DNA from: a delta proteobacterium NaphS2
GTDB taxonomy: Bacteria > Desulfobacterota > DSM-4660 > Desulfatiglandales > Desulfatiglandaceae
DNA: 64,000 nt
Assembly: GCA_000179315.1 (NCBI GenBank)
Contig: ADZZ01000218.1
Span: 1-64,000, forward strand
Reading direction: 5' to 3'
Below the pieces are notes generated by a model. It was not told the DNA's origin and made no database searches. It saw only the letters and a program-made list of their open reading frames with translations. Shown here piece after piece: positions 25,134 through 33,637 of this stretch. The first letter of the stretch is position 1. Each line of letters begins with the position of its first letter. The translations under genes and the position numbers were made by a program.

Positions 25134-25895
25134 TTACTTCACGTCAAAGGTAAGCGTGGCATTATACTTTTGCGTGTCGCATTCCTTTTTGTCGGGGTAG
25201 GAGATTTCATGGGTTGCGGAAACAAACCATTCCCCCTTTTCCGAAAGGACGATTTCTGCAATGCCGTTTTCGTCGGTCTTGACCGTCATGGCAAATGTAA
25301 AGGGCTGATCCGAAAACCCGGCATAGGTGGCGTGGACTTCCGCGTGGGCAAGGGGGACGCCGTTGAACATCACCTTTACGGGCAAATCCGCGCCCCGTTT
25401 AAGGTCAAACGGATTTTTCATTGCAATGATTTCAAGGGGATCTCCAACTGTTTTAAGCGGCATTTCCGATGGTTCGCCGGCATAAAGATAGGTCTTGCCG
25501 CGAAGGTCGTAATGGAAACAGGAAATCACCTGTTCAAAATTGTTTTTAGGACCCATTTTGTACCCTTGGGTGGTTTTGCTCACAAAGCCGGGATGGACAT
25601 TTCCGGAAATCACATAAACACCCTTTTCGGGCGGCACGAATTCAAACAGGGTATTTGAAATCCGGTTTAAGGGGATTTTTTTTCCATCCGGCACCAAGGC
25701 AAACACCTCTTTTAGCATCCCTTCCTTGATTTCCGTATCTTTGGGGAATTTGTGTCCCCAACCCAGTTCAATTTTCACCGGTTCATTGACACCACACTTG
25801 TGCCCATCCACATTAAACCACAGGGAATGGGCACAGGCCAAACCGCCGAAACCGAGAAACAGGCACAGCAAGGCTATCTGAAACATCTTTTTCAT
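25134..25895 (-). CDS. DUF4198 (NikK-like) periplasmic protein
   Basis: This 253-residue protein has a signal peptide (MFQIALLCLFLGFGGLACA) and a two-sandwich DUF4198 body: FVPPEKGVYVISGNVHPGF, then GDPLEIIAMKNPFDLKRGAD and the end TDENGIAEIVLSEKGEWFVS. DUF4198 proteins accompany nickel/cobalt uptake systems (NikK) and other metal-linked loci. The mature N-terminus is predicted as HSLWFNVDGHKCG, an exposed histidine followed by further His and Cys. GGAGGATC precedes the ATG. The gap upstream holds a small palindrome. Confidence 0.82.
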   Translation of the reverse strand: MKKMFQIALLCLFLGFGGLACAHSLWFNVDGHKCGVNEPVKIELGWGHKFPKDTEIKEGMLKEVFALVPDGKKIPLNRISNTLFEFVPPEKGVYVISGNVHPGFVSKTTQGYKMGPKNNFEQVISCFHYDLRGKTYLYAGEPSEMPLKTVGDPLEIIAMKNPFDLKRGADLPVKVMFNGVPLAHAEVHATYAGFSDQPFTFAMTVKTDENGIAEIVLSEKGEWFVSATHEISYPDKKECDTQKYNATLTFDVK

Positions 25896-25952
25896 TTTAA
25901 TGATCCTCCATTATTTCAAAAAAATTGTAGATGCTTGAAAATATGGCCCGGC

Positions 25953-25972
25953 TCCCATGCCGGAGCATGGGA
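25953..25972. repeat. Short perfect intergenic palindrome
   Basis: TCCCATGC-CGGA-GCATGGGA forms an 8-bp stem with a 4-base loop in the 99-bp gap between the methylase and DUF4198 genes. Similar CCCATGCxxxxGCATGGGAAC units are spread in many bacterial genomes. It could be an mRNA processing or stability element; no T-run follows on either strand. Confidence 0.5.
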
Positions 25973-25994
25973 ACAAAGGCCTAAGACCAACTGA

Positions 25995-26924
25995 TTATTT
26001 ATTGTTTTTCCCCAATTCCTTCTGGGACCGTATCATGGCGTTTTCATAGGGTTTACCTTCAAGAAAGCGACCCACGAATAAGAGCCCCATGAATTTCTCT
26101 TTGTCTTTTGAAAGCTTTTCCGACATATCCCCAACGGTTCCCCGCAGGATCCGCTCCTTTTCCGGATAACCGGCCCAGAAAACCACGGCGCACGGCGTTT
26201 CCGGAGGAAGGCAGCCATTGAGTACCTTGAACAGCGCTTCCTGTTTCCACAAGGCCATATAGAAAATCATGGTGGAAGGGTACTTGCCCAGATTCTTGAG
26301 GATACCCTGTTCTTTTCCTCCCCATCGCATCAATGAAAAGGGGGAGGTCTGGATCACAAAATGGCTGTCATGGGCGGGGATGGTACTTCTCTTGAGGGCG
26401 GCCATTGCCGCCGCGTCGCACCCCATCCCCGGAATGACAACCACGTCCTCAGGATCGAACTGCTCCACATACCAGTGGCTGGGGCCATACAAGCAGGGGT
26501 TGCCGTATTCCATGAGCCCCACGTCTTTTCCTTTGGCCAGAAGGCCCTTGATTTTGGCCACCCGTTCTTCCCGGATTCTGAACCGTTCTTTTTTAAAGGC
26601 CCCCAGTTCAGCCGCATCCAGTTCCCACATGCTTTTCCCCTTGTAGTCCCAGATGTCCGTCCAGGGATCGAACAGGACGGGTTTTTGGCCCGCGTACTCG
26701 GCGAACAGATCGATCTGTTTTTGCGGGGCCACCAAAACATCCATTTGCTTGAGGGCATCAAGGACCTGAAGGGTGGCGGTCCTGGGGCCTGCGGGCCCCG
26801 CGCCGATCACGTACAGATGGCCCCGACCCCAGGCCATGGCAGTGGATGGAAATAGCCATGCCGCCGCCAGCAGGCACGCCGTCACAAACCATACTGAAAA
26901 AAGTCTGATTTTTATATTTTCCAT
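25995..26924 (-). CDS. Exported tetrapyrrole methylase-like protein
   Basis: From the ATG at 26924 (AAGGAG 4 bp upstream) this is 309 residues. It starts with a signal peptide (LFSVWFVTACLLAAAWLFPS, cleavage near AMA), then has the CbiF/CobM-type SAM-dependent methylase fold: HLYVIGAGPAGPRTATLQVL, the cofactor loop VGLMEYGNPCLYGPSHW, and VVIPGMGCDAAAMAAL. Tetrapyrrole methylases normally act in the cytoplasm, where SAM is. An exported copy next to a TonB receptor suggests a binding role for a corrinoid- or porphyrin-like ligand rather than catalysis (inference). Confidence 0.75.
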   Translation of the reverse strand: MENIKIRLFSVWFVTACLLAAAWLFPSTAMAWGRGHLYVIGAGPAGPRTATLQVLDALKQMDVLVAPQKQIDLFAEYAGQKPVLFDPWTDIWDYKGKSMWELDAAELGAFKKERFRIREERVAKIKGLLAKGKDVGLMEYGNPCLYGPSHWYVEQFDPEDVVVIPGMGCDAAAMAALKRSTIPAHDSHFVIQTSPFSLMRWGGKEQGILKNLGKYPSTMIFYMALWKQEALFKVLNGCLPPETPCAVVFWAGYPEKERILRGTVGDMSEKLSKDKEKFMGLLFVGRFLEGKPYENAMIRSQKELGKNNK

Positions 26925-26947
26925 GAATCTCCTTTTCCTTATCCTTT

Positions 26948-29071
26948 CTAGAATCGGGCGCTCAGCAAAAAACCCCACACATACTTGGGCATTTTGTATC
27001 CGGCGATTTCCTCATAATTGGCGCCCGTGAAGTTGTTGCAGTAGGTTTCAGCCTTCCATTTGACGCCGCCGAAAGTAAACGCCTGTTGAAAACCGATATC
27101 AAAGGTCAAATAGGAATCCAGATCCGGGGTGCCCGGCTTCTGAGCACTCCGTTCGTCCACGAAGATGGTACTCAACTGGACCAGTCCCCCTTGCCAGACC
27201 TCGTAATTACCCAGAAACTTGACCTTGTTGTGGGGCAGAAGCCCCGGAAGATAATAGGTCCAGTCCTCTTCATACCCGGTGGTATCCGCACTGTAGTTCT
27301 GGTAATTGTAGGAGAGGGTTCCCTGGAACCGACCCAGCCGAAGGCTCGCCTCGATTTCACCGCCATAGAGCTTGAAGTGGGGGATGTTGTACAGGCAGTT
27401 GCTCCCAAGCCCGGTCCCGGGCGATGTGATGCCGTTGTCGTTAATGAAGTCTTTAATGTCATAGTAGTATAGAGCCGCTCTCAGATTAACCGGATCCATG
27501 TCCTGAACGACGCCTATCTCGTACTCCCAGGCGGATTCAGGCTTTAAAACATGATTGTCCTCGGACGCACACCGCGCCCACCAGTAATAGTCTCAAGGGC
27601 ACGGCAGCCGATAGGAGCGACTCACGGCCGCATAAACGGCCGTCTCATCGGTGGCCTGAAAATCGGCTCTCAGACTGGGATAGAAACCTTCATCGGTTTC
27701 TTTCTTTCCGGATGCGGGAAATGCCGTGCCGAAGTTGGAATAATATGTATCCATGTCCACGTGGTAATAGCGAACGCCCGGCGTGAGGCGCCACCTCTCC
27801 CCGAGGGTGATGACATCCTGGATATAGCCGGAATTGACCCGATAGATGTCGGGGTTGGAACTGGGCTGGCCCAGGACCTGGTTCTCATAGCCCACGGTCA
27901 CCTTGTTGAAATCGAAGAGTTCAATGTCCTTGTATTCTACAATGATCCCTGTGGTCTCGTCGTCTACGAACACGTCGGACTGAAACACCCCCGCCTTAGT
28001 GTACATGCTGGTCCAGCGCCTCCCCGTGGTCTGATATCCGTGGATCAGGACCGTGCCCGGACCCGCCGGCATGTGGAAGATGCCGTCCAGGTAGGTGGTG
28101 TGCTTCACCCAATGGGGGTCGTTGGCTGCGTACTGGGGCCAGTTCAGATGACGGAGCTGGTCGGCATCGCTATAGAAGTCGGGGGATGAGGGATCATAAT
28201 CCGACCGGGAGGGATCGTTCACAACCGGAAAGCCGTAATCCACGTCGCTGTATTTGACGCTCAGCTCCAGAACCGCGTCCAGGGGCATGAAGAAACTCAA
28301 ATGCCCGTTCAGAGCAAGGGAATCCTGATAGTTGTTCCGCAGATAGCCGTTGGTGTGGCCGTTGTTGACCGAAAAATCATACCCCACAAAATCCAAGGCC
28401 CCCCCATCGATGGAAAGGGCCTCGGTGGTGGTGGTGAAAGAGCCGATACCGGCCTTGGCCTTTATGGTGGGGGTGGGATCGTCGGTCTTTCGACCCTTTT
28501 TGGTGATGATATTGATAACGCCGCCGATGGCAAAGGGGTGGAGCACCGAGGAGCCGCCCCGGATGATCTCGATCTTTTCGATGTCGTCCAGGTTGAGGGT
28601 GGACCAGTCCACGATGTAGCGGCCGTTGTGGCCCGTGTGGTTGATTCGCCTGCCGTCGATTTCAATCACCAGTCGGCCTTCGTTCATGCCCCGGATGGAT
28701 ACTTCATCCCCCGGACTTGCCATCATGGGATTGGTGCGCATGACATCGATGCCGCCCATGGTCTTGAGCACGTCGGTGAGAGTCCTGACATCTCCCGGTT
28801 TGATAAATTCATCCATCCGGACGATGGTCTTGTCCGGCGTGATTTCAACGCCCGGCTGGGCCGCCATGACCGTGATGTCCTCCAGTTGCACCGACTTTTG
28901 GGCGTCTTTTTTTTTCTCTTCCTCTGTTGCGGCTTTCTGGGTTGTTTGGGTTGTTTCCGTCTGTTCTTCCCCATAGACCGGGAAAACAGGCAGACCCATC
29001 AAAAATATGAATAGGGTCCACACCCCTAAGCGTTTGATAGAGGTGTGATGTAATTTGGCATTTTTTTTCAT
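26948..29071 (-). CDS. TonB-dependent outer-membrane receptor with in-frame TGA (candidate selenoprotein)
   Basis: From the ATG at 29071 (AGGAGGAGG upstream) the frame encodes a signal peptide, a plug domain (EDITVMAAQPGVEI, DEVSIRGMNEGRLVIEIDG, IEKIEIIRGGSSVL, GGVINIITKKG) and a beta-barrel ending in phenylalanine (GFLLSARF), as outer-membrane proteins do. At codon 493 (27593-27595) there is a TGA, in SRSYRLPCP-TGA-DYYWW; the same frame then runs without a further stop to 26948, giving 707 residues, a normal receptor length. Either this is a nonsense mutation or the TGA is read as selenocysteine. A fitting stem-loop follows. The operon suggests uptake of a nickel/cobalt complex or corrinoid. 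Confidence 0.8.
27563..27595 (-). promoter_or_regulatory. Candidate bacterial SECIS element after the in-frame TGA
   Basis: Reading on the minus strand, the TGA (27595-27593) is followed after 13 nt by GGGCGC-GGUGU-GCGUCC (27579-27563), a 6-bp stem with a 5-nt loop that begins GGU. The loop begins 19 nt after the TGA. Bacterial SECIS hairpins lie just downstream of the UGA and need a guanine early in the apical loop, as in fdhF with its GGU. The structure could also arise by chance in GC-rich coding sequence. Confidence 0.4.
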
Positions 29072-29341
29072 TAGCGTTTTCCTCCTCCTGAACCAGGATT
29101 CATTCCAGGCGAACACCATCTACCCGGGATTGTATCTACTCGGATCGAAGCACATGGAAGTTGACGGAGAGCAGCTGCTTATGATAAAAAATGCTCCTGG
29201 TCGCTTTTTCTTTCCGAGGGGCTTCCAGAGGGGAAGGCGGCCGCATATCCTTGCGAGGGAACCCTGGTCGCCTTCCCAACGTTGTTTTCAAATATCGGTT
29301 TCTATCTTTCTTTTTCCATTACCCCCTTTCCTCATGTGCAC

Positions 29342-29464
29342 AAAAAAAGGCCAAGAAGCCACCTCCGGCATGGAAACCGGTGCGGCCTTCTTGGCCTATG
29401 TTGTTGAAGCTGGATTTTCAGGTGTATGGTGAGGCTGCTGACAGCCCAGGCAAGTTCATCTTGC
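29342..29464 (-). promoter_or_regulatory. Structured leader with terminator, copy B (candidate riboswitch/attenuator)
   Basis: On the minus strand a 5-bp hairpin GCAAG-ATGAA-CTTGC (29464-29450) starts the leader. GTCA and, 18 nt later, TGAAAA follow. The large hairpin pairs GGCCAAGAAG (29396-29387) with CTTCTTGGCC (29358-29349) around CACC/GGTG and is followed by seven T (29348-29342). Compared with copy A, the first hairpin keeps its pairing through a G-C to T-A exchange, and both large hairpins open GCCAAGAAGGC and carry CCGGTTT in the same place. The receptor start lies 270 bp downstream. It also would terminate read-through from the PrkA operon. Confidence 0.55.
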
Positions 29465-29480
29465 ACTATCTGGATCAAAA

Positions 29481-29509
29481 TCTATATCAAGTGCGGATTT
29501 CTCTGTCAA
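29481..29509 (-). promoter_or_regulatory. Sigma70-like promoter of the TonB-receptor operon
   Basis: On the minus strand TTGACA (29509-29504) and TATAGA (29486-29481) are separated by exactly 17 bp. The start would be near 29475, about ten bases before the first leader hairpin, as in copy A. Confidence 0.65.
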
Positions 29510-29582
29510 GGGAAAGATTGCGGAACATGTCTGCGAAAGGGGCCTGAGGATGCGAACGTTTCATTACGGTGGCACTACCCCA

Positions 29583-31940
29583 TTAAGATTCAACGAACTT
29601 TCCTGCCAGTTCATTGTCTACCACATAGATGCAGACTTCTTTGGCCCCCTGTTTCGAATAGCCGTGTTTTTCACAAAGGTTCCGGATCATATAGGAAACG
29701 TCATCCCTGATTTTTTCACCGTAGGCCTTGAAATCCTCTTCGTCGTAGTCCTTGATAGCGCGCCTGAAGTTTTCATTCTTGAGGAAAGGATCGAGAACCT
29801 TCTTTTTCAGATGATAAACATAACGCTCATGGAGAGACCCGTAAAGGGTTGTGTCCAAAAGGGAGCGCCCCTCCACCATTATCTCTTGCGTCAGTGTCTT
29901 GGCGGTATATTCTTTCTGAGTCTCTTTTCGAAACAGAATGCGCCGTTCTTCATCCGTGCTCCCATTTAGAAGGTGCGTTTCGATGCCTTGAAGGTAATCT
30001 TCGGTGATTTCGATTCGGTCACCGGTAAATTGCGAGGTTTCCTCCGTTCCGATTTCGAAGTTCAGTGCAAAAAGGTAATTCTGAATATTGTGGGAAATCT
30101 GTTCCTCATTGTAATAGTAAAGAGATTCCTTTACCTCCTGAAGAATGGTGTAGTCATACATGTGGAGCAGGGAATCCAGGAGTCCCGCCGGAATGGAAGC
30201 GCCCAGGTCTTTTCGGGTGCTGCTGAAATAGTGGTGTAGCATTTTCATATTGATAAGCTTATCTTCCTTGGCGTGTATGGAATAAAATTCATTAAAGATT
30301 TTGATGGAATCACGCCCCGAGAATCCTTTTCGCCCCTCCGATTCGGATTCTGAAATCACCTTGCGTCTTCTTTTGGCGGTAAAGGACTTGCGGTCCTCTT
30401 CCGAAAGCCAGGAGGGAATGAGACCGGTATAAAGCTCCATTTTTAGGAGCTGCAAGTTTTCGTCACAGTAAGCCCGGTACTTGGCCGGGTCGGAAATCCA
30501 TTCAAGAAGTGCTTCCGACTTCACATTGAGACGACTCGATACGATAACCCTTGCAAAATTATTGAGCACCCGAGGAAGAAAATTTATTTCAATCTGTTTT
30601 CCGAAGACACTCCGGTAGATCTCCACTTCCGTCTTGAAATCCATGATATACGGGATATTCACGTACTCGATACGGTCGGCAAACGACTGAATATTGTGGA
30701 TCTCTTTCTTGTCTTCCGGATTCATGACCGCCAAGAACAGCGAGTACACATTCTCCTCGAGATCTTCCACTTTGTAGACGCCCTCACTAATGATATTGTG
30801 CAACCGCATCAGTCGTTTGGTGTTGTTGGATTTAATGTCCATGAGCGCGTAGATGCCATTGTTCGTCTTGGCGTATCGGGAATAAACGTATTTCACAAGA
30901 TTGCTGTCGCCGAAGAGTCGATTTATCCGTCTTTGCAGCATGGGGTTGCCGAGAAAAGAACGCTTCATGGGAGGGTCACCGGGATTAATGATACTCACCC
31001 CTTCCCCTCGTCGCCGGTTTACCCTGTAAGGTCGGGCATAGAGCATTCCATAGACGCTATCGAGAGATTGTCCCTTTTCAAGGAGTGTTTCAAAAATAGA
31101 ACTGCAGATGGTGCAAGGGTTGTCCCTGAACACCCAGCCGTATTCTTTTTCACCCATCAGCTTTTCCAAAAACGGATTTCCTTCAAAAAGCGCTTCAAAA
31201 AAAGCAAGGCGTACACTCTTCGGAATCATCAGCACCGGATGATCATGGCAGGGGCAGGGAAGCTCAAGGATGGCCTCTTCCGGACAAACCTCAAAACCCT
31301 CAAACGTCTCAGGATCCGTTGTCTCAATGGCTTCGCCGATATCTTCCGCTTCCAACGCATCCCTGCATTCCGGTTCAACACCCCCCAACAGTCGTAGCAG
31401 TCTTTCCAGGGCCGGCCTTTGTGAGGCTGTTGCTTCACAACCGAACACCCGTTTATCCAACCGCCAAACGGTTTCAAAACGGCGGCCTTCATCACCGTTT
31501 GCGTATTCCTCAAACTTCGTGAGAATATTGTTTAAAAAGGTACTTTTACCGCAACCCGGAGGCCCGTCAAAAATATATATTTTGTTTTGCTGTGCACTTC
31601 TTTTCATTGCCTTGATAAGATCCATCAACCGATTGGCGAAAATACGATCGGCAAAAAACGGGTAGTCTACCCCTTCAGTGAACAACCTGGCACAGTCATA
31701 TTCATAGAAACCGATGGATTCATGATCATCGGGATATTCATCAATACCTTCTCCTATGTGGCTTTTCACCATGTCGTGAAAAAATTGAAAGATGTTTCTT
31801 AACTGCATTTCCGGCGATTCCAGGAGCCGTTCGACAAAGCGTTCAAAGCTAAGTGCACTGTGGGCTTCGCCGTTCTTCAGGCGCCCGGTGAGAATTTCCA
31901 TGGCATGATGTGCTTTTTCTTGTGTTTCCATGTCGTTCAT
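29583..31940 (-). CDS. Second PrkA-type serine protein kinase, long form
   Basis: This 785-residue protein is a longer relative of PrkA: an AAA-like N-terminal half with Walker A FDGPPGCGKSTFLNNIL near residue 125, and the PrkA-type middle GVYKVEDLEENVYSLFLAVM. An insert at residues ~160-300 is rich in cysteine and acidic residues, with CPCHDHP and NPCTICSSIFETLL, which may bind metal. It follows prkA, yhbH and spoVR in one operon; the shorter paralogue leads it. Kinase targets are unknown. PrkA kinases in enteric bacteria act in nitrogen-starvation and stress responses. A start at the ATG at 31931 is also possible. Confidence 0.78.
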   Translation of the reverse strand: MNDMETQEKAHHAMEILTGRLKNGEAHSALSFERFVERLLESPEMQLRNIFQFFHDMVKSHIGEGIDEYPDDHESIGFYEYDCARLFTEGVDYPFFADRIFANRLMDLIKAMKRSAQQNKIYIFDGPPGCGKSTFLNNILTKFEEYANGDEGRRFETVWRLDKRVFGCEATASQRPALERLLRLLGGVEPECRDALEAEDIGEAIETTDPETFEGFEVCPEEAILELPCPCHDHPVLMIPKSVRLAFFEALFEGNPFLEKLMGEKEYGWVFRDNPCTICSSIFETLLEKGQSLDSVYGMLYARPYRVNRRRGEGVSIINPGDPPMKRSFLGNPMLQRRINRLFGDSNLVKYVYSRYAKTNNGIYALMDIKSNNTKRLMRLHNIISEGVYKVEDLEENVYSLFLAVMNPEDKKEIHNIQSFADRIEYVNIPYIMDFKTEVEIYRSVFGKQIEINFLPRVLNNFARVIVSSRLNVKSEALLEWISDPAKYRAYCDENLQLLKMELYTGLIPSWLSEEDRKSFTAKRRRKVISESESEGRKGFSGRDSIKIFNEFYSIHAKEDKLINMKMLHHYFSSTRKDLGASIPAGLLDSLLHMYDYTILQEVKESLYYYNEEQISHNIQNYLFALNFEIGTEETSQFTGDRIEITEDYLQGIETHLLNGSTDEERRILFRKETQKEYTAKTLTQEIMVEGRSLLDTTLYGSLHERYVYHLKKKVLDPFLKNENFRRAIKDYDEEDFKAYGEKIRDDVSYMIRNLCEKHGYSKQGAKEVCIYVVDNELAGKFVES

Positions 31941-31967
31941 TCAACTCCCATGAGATCAATAAAAGGG

Positions 31968-33626
31968 TTAGCCTTGGAGCGTTTTTTTTGTCAGCTTCCG
32001 GTCCTTCATGGTGTACAGGACCCGTTGCCATTTTATCTCAGTCTCCTTTTCCTCCTTTTTCATGGGCGAAAAACCGGGAGAGGGCTGTTTTTCAACCGGG
32101 GATGCGGAAATCGGTTCGCTGGTCTCCAGTTGAACCGGACCGCCCCACAAGAATTCAATCCCCAGCATGGTGTTTTTGATGAATTCTTTGACCAGCGGTT
32201 TTCCCTCAAAACGATGGACCAGATAGAGGCTACCGTCCGCCTTCCCCTTCTCTTCATCAATATCCACGCGGGGCGGGTGGTACAGACTGTCCAACAACAT
32301 CCTGCGATAGGTTTCCGGATCCCTGCTTTTGACAAAGTATTCCCACACGCCCTTTGCACGGTTCAATTTCCTTCCACTTACAAACAACTTGTTCTTTCGA
32401 ATGAAGTCGTCATCCAGGAACGTGCTGATAAATGAAAAATCGGAATGGTTTTCCCTTACCTGAAAAATATAATCGAGTCCCGTTTTGTCACCGGAATCGT
32501 ATTTTTTTCGCTTTTCAACGTCGCTGATCCTCTCAAATTCGATAGAGAATCTTCCCTTATCAACCATTTCCTCAACGAAATAAAACAACCGCATTCCCAA
32601 GGCGTACGGATTCAGTCCCACCCGGGGCATGGTTGTCACTTTGGCGTTCACCCGGGCAAAATCGACTTCATGGCCATGGATGCGGTCATCTTTCATGAAA
32701 AGCGTCTCATGCCAATAGCTGGCCCAGCCTTCATTCATAATTTTGGTTCGAATCTGCGGCTGAAAGAAAAGAGAGGTCTTTCGAACGACCTGCATGACGA
32801 TCTTCATCCACATGTTTTCTTCTTTGTTCAGAAAATCCGATTGCCTCATTAGATATTGGATCAAATCACGCCTGTTCCCCTTTTCTTCTTTAAGGCTTTT
32901 TTCATAAAGCGCTTCAAATTCCGGCGACTCGACGCGCGTTTCCGAAAAGAAGAAATCCTCACCCTGTTCAGCGCCATGGGTTTTGATAAATGAATTGTAT
33001 CGTTCGATTTCCTTAATATATTCGTTGGTGCTGACTTTCTTGATCTGCTGCAGGAAAACATCGAAATAGAAATTCAGACGTTTCGACCACTCCGGTATGG
33101 AAACGCGGTTCAATTGGGATAGCGTCTCAAAATACCCGACCAGATTATCGATGCCTCGGGTAAATTCTATCACATAGTCCACCCATCGCCCTTTTTCACT
33201 CCTCAACTTGCTGATGGCCCGTTTATCGGAAAGGGCCTGGCCATTGAAATCGTAGTCCCAGGTATGGCGAAAAAAAAGATTGTTTTGAAAAAAGTCAATA
33301 TGGGCCAACACGTGATAGAAGATCATCACATTGAGCCAGTCCGGGTTGTTGTCGTTATAAAACGAAATGGCAGGCCGCGTATTGATAACGGTTTCGTAGG
33401 GGTTGGAGGGATAAAGCTCATACCGGCCCTTTTCCCTGAGTACTTCCACATCGTGTACCCAATAATCGTAAAGTGTGGGGATCATCAATTTGGGAGAGAG
33501 TTCGATAAGGTCCCGGTTGGTAACCACATACTCCAGCGTCTGGTCCTGAAAACAAAGACCGGCCTCCCGCGCCCGCTCCTTGCACCCTTCCATGATGCCC
33601 TTTGTATGCTGATTGATCAGTTCCAT
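31968..33626 (-). CDS. spoVR: SpoVR/YcgB family protein
   Basis: This 552-residue protein belongs to the SpoVR family: HVLAHIDFFQNNLFFRHTWD, then NEGWASYWHETLFMKD and VGLNPYALGMRLFYFVEEM are signature blocks. The histidine and glutamate residues in these blocks hint at a metal site. The family is linked to spore cortex formation in Bacillus, but most members, as here, are in non-sporulating bacteria next to prkA and yhbH. It ends with an acidic/basic tail. Twelve bases separate it from yhbH, and 27 from the second PrkA gene. Confidence 0.9.
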   Translation of the reverse strand: MELINQHTKGIMEGCKERAREAGLCFQDQTLEYVVTNRDLIELSPKLMIPTLYDYWVHDVEVLREKGRYELYPSNPYETVINTRPAISFYNDNNPDWLNVMIFYHVLAHIDFFQNNLFFRHTWDYDFNGQALSDKRAISKLRSEKGRWVDYVIEFTRGIDNLVGYFETLSQLNRVSIPEWSKRLNFYFDVFLQQIKKVSTNEYIKEIERYNSFIKTHGAEQGEDFFFSETRVESPEFEALYEKSLKEEKGNRRDLIQYLMRQSDFLNKEENMWMKIVMQVVRKTSLFFQPQIRTKIMNEGWASYWHETLFMKDDRIHGHEVDFARVNAKVTTMPRVGLNPYALGMRLFYFVEEMVDKGRFSIEFERISDVEKRKKYDSGDKTGLDYIFQVRENHSDFSFISTFLDDDFIRKNKLFVSGRKLNRAKGVWEYFVKSRDPETYRRMLLDSLYHPPRVDIDEEKGKADGSLYLVHRFEGKPLVKEFIKNTMLGIEFLWGGPVQLETSEPISASPVEKQPSPGFSPMKKEEKETEIKWQRVLYTMKDRKLTKKTLQG

Positions 33627-33637
33627 CCTTCATCCCT

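Noticed and set aside
29071-29341. Cobalamin riboswitch before the TonB receptor
   Set aside because: No GCCACTG B12 box and none of the other conserved cobalamin riboswitch blocks were found. The inverted GGAAGGCG/CGCCTTCC stem alone is not enough.
29342-29396. Hairpin read only as the terminator of the PrkA operon
   Set aside because: It probably does stop that operon, but a good promoter lies between the PrkA stop and the hairpin, and the same leader structure occurs before DUF3842/cooT, so a leader role is more likely.
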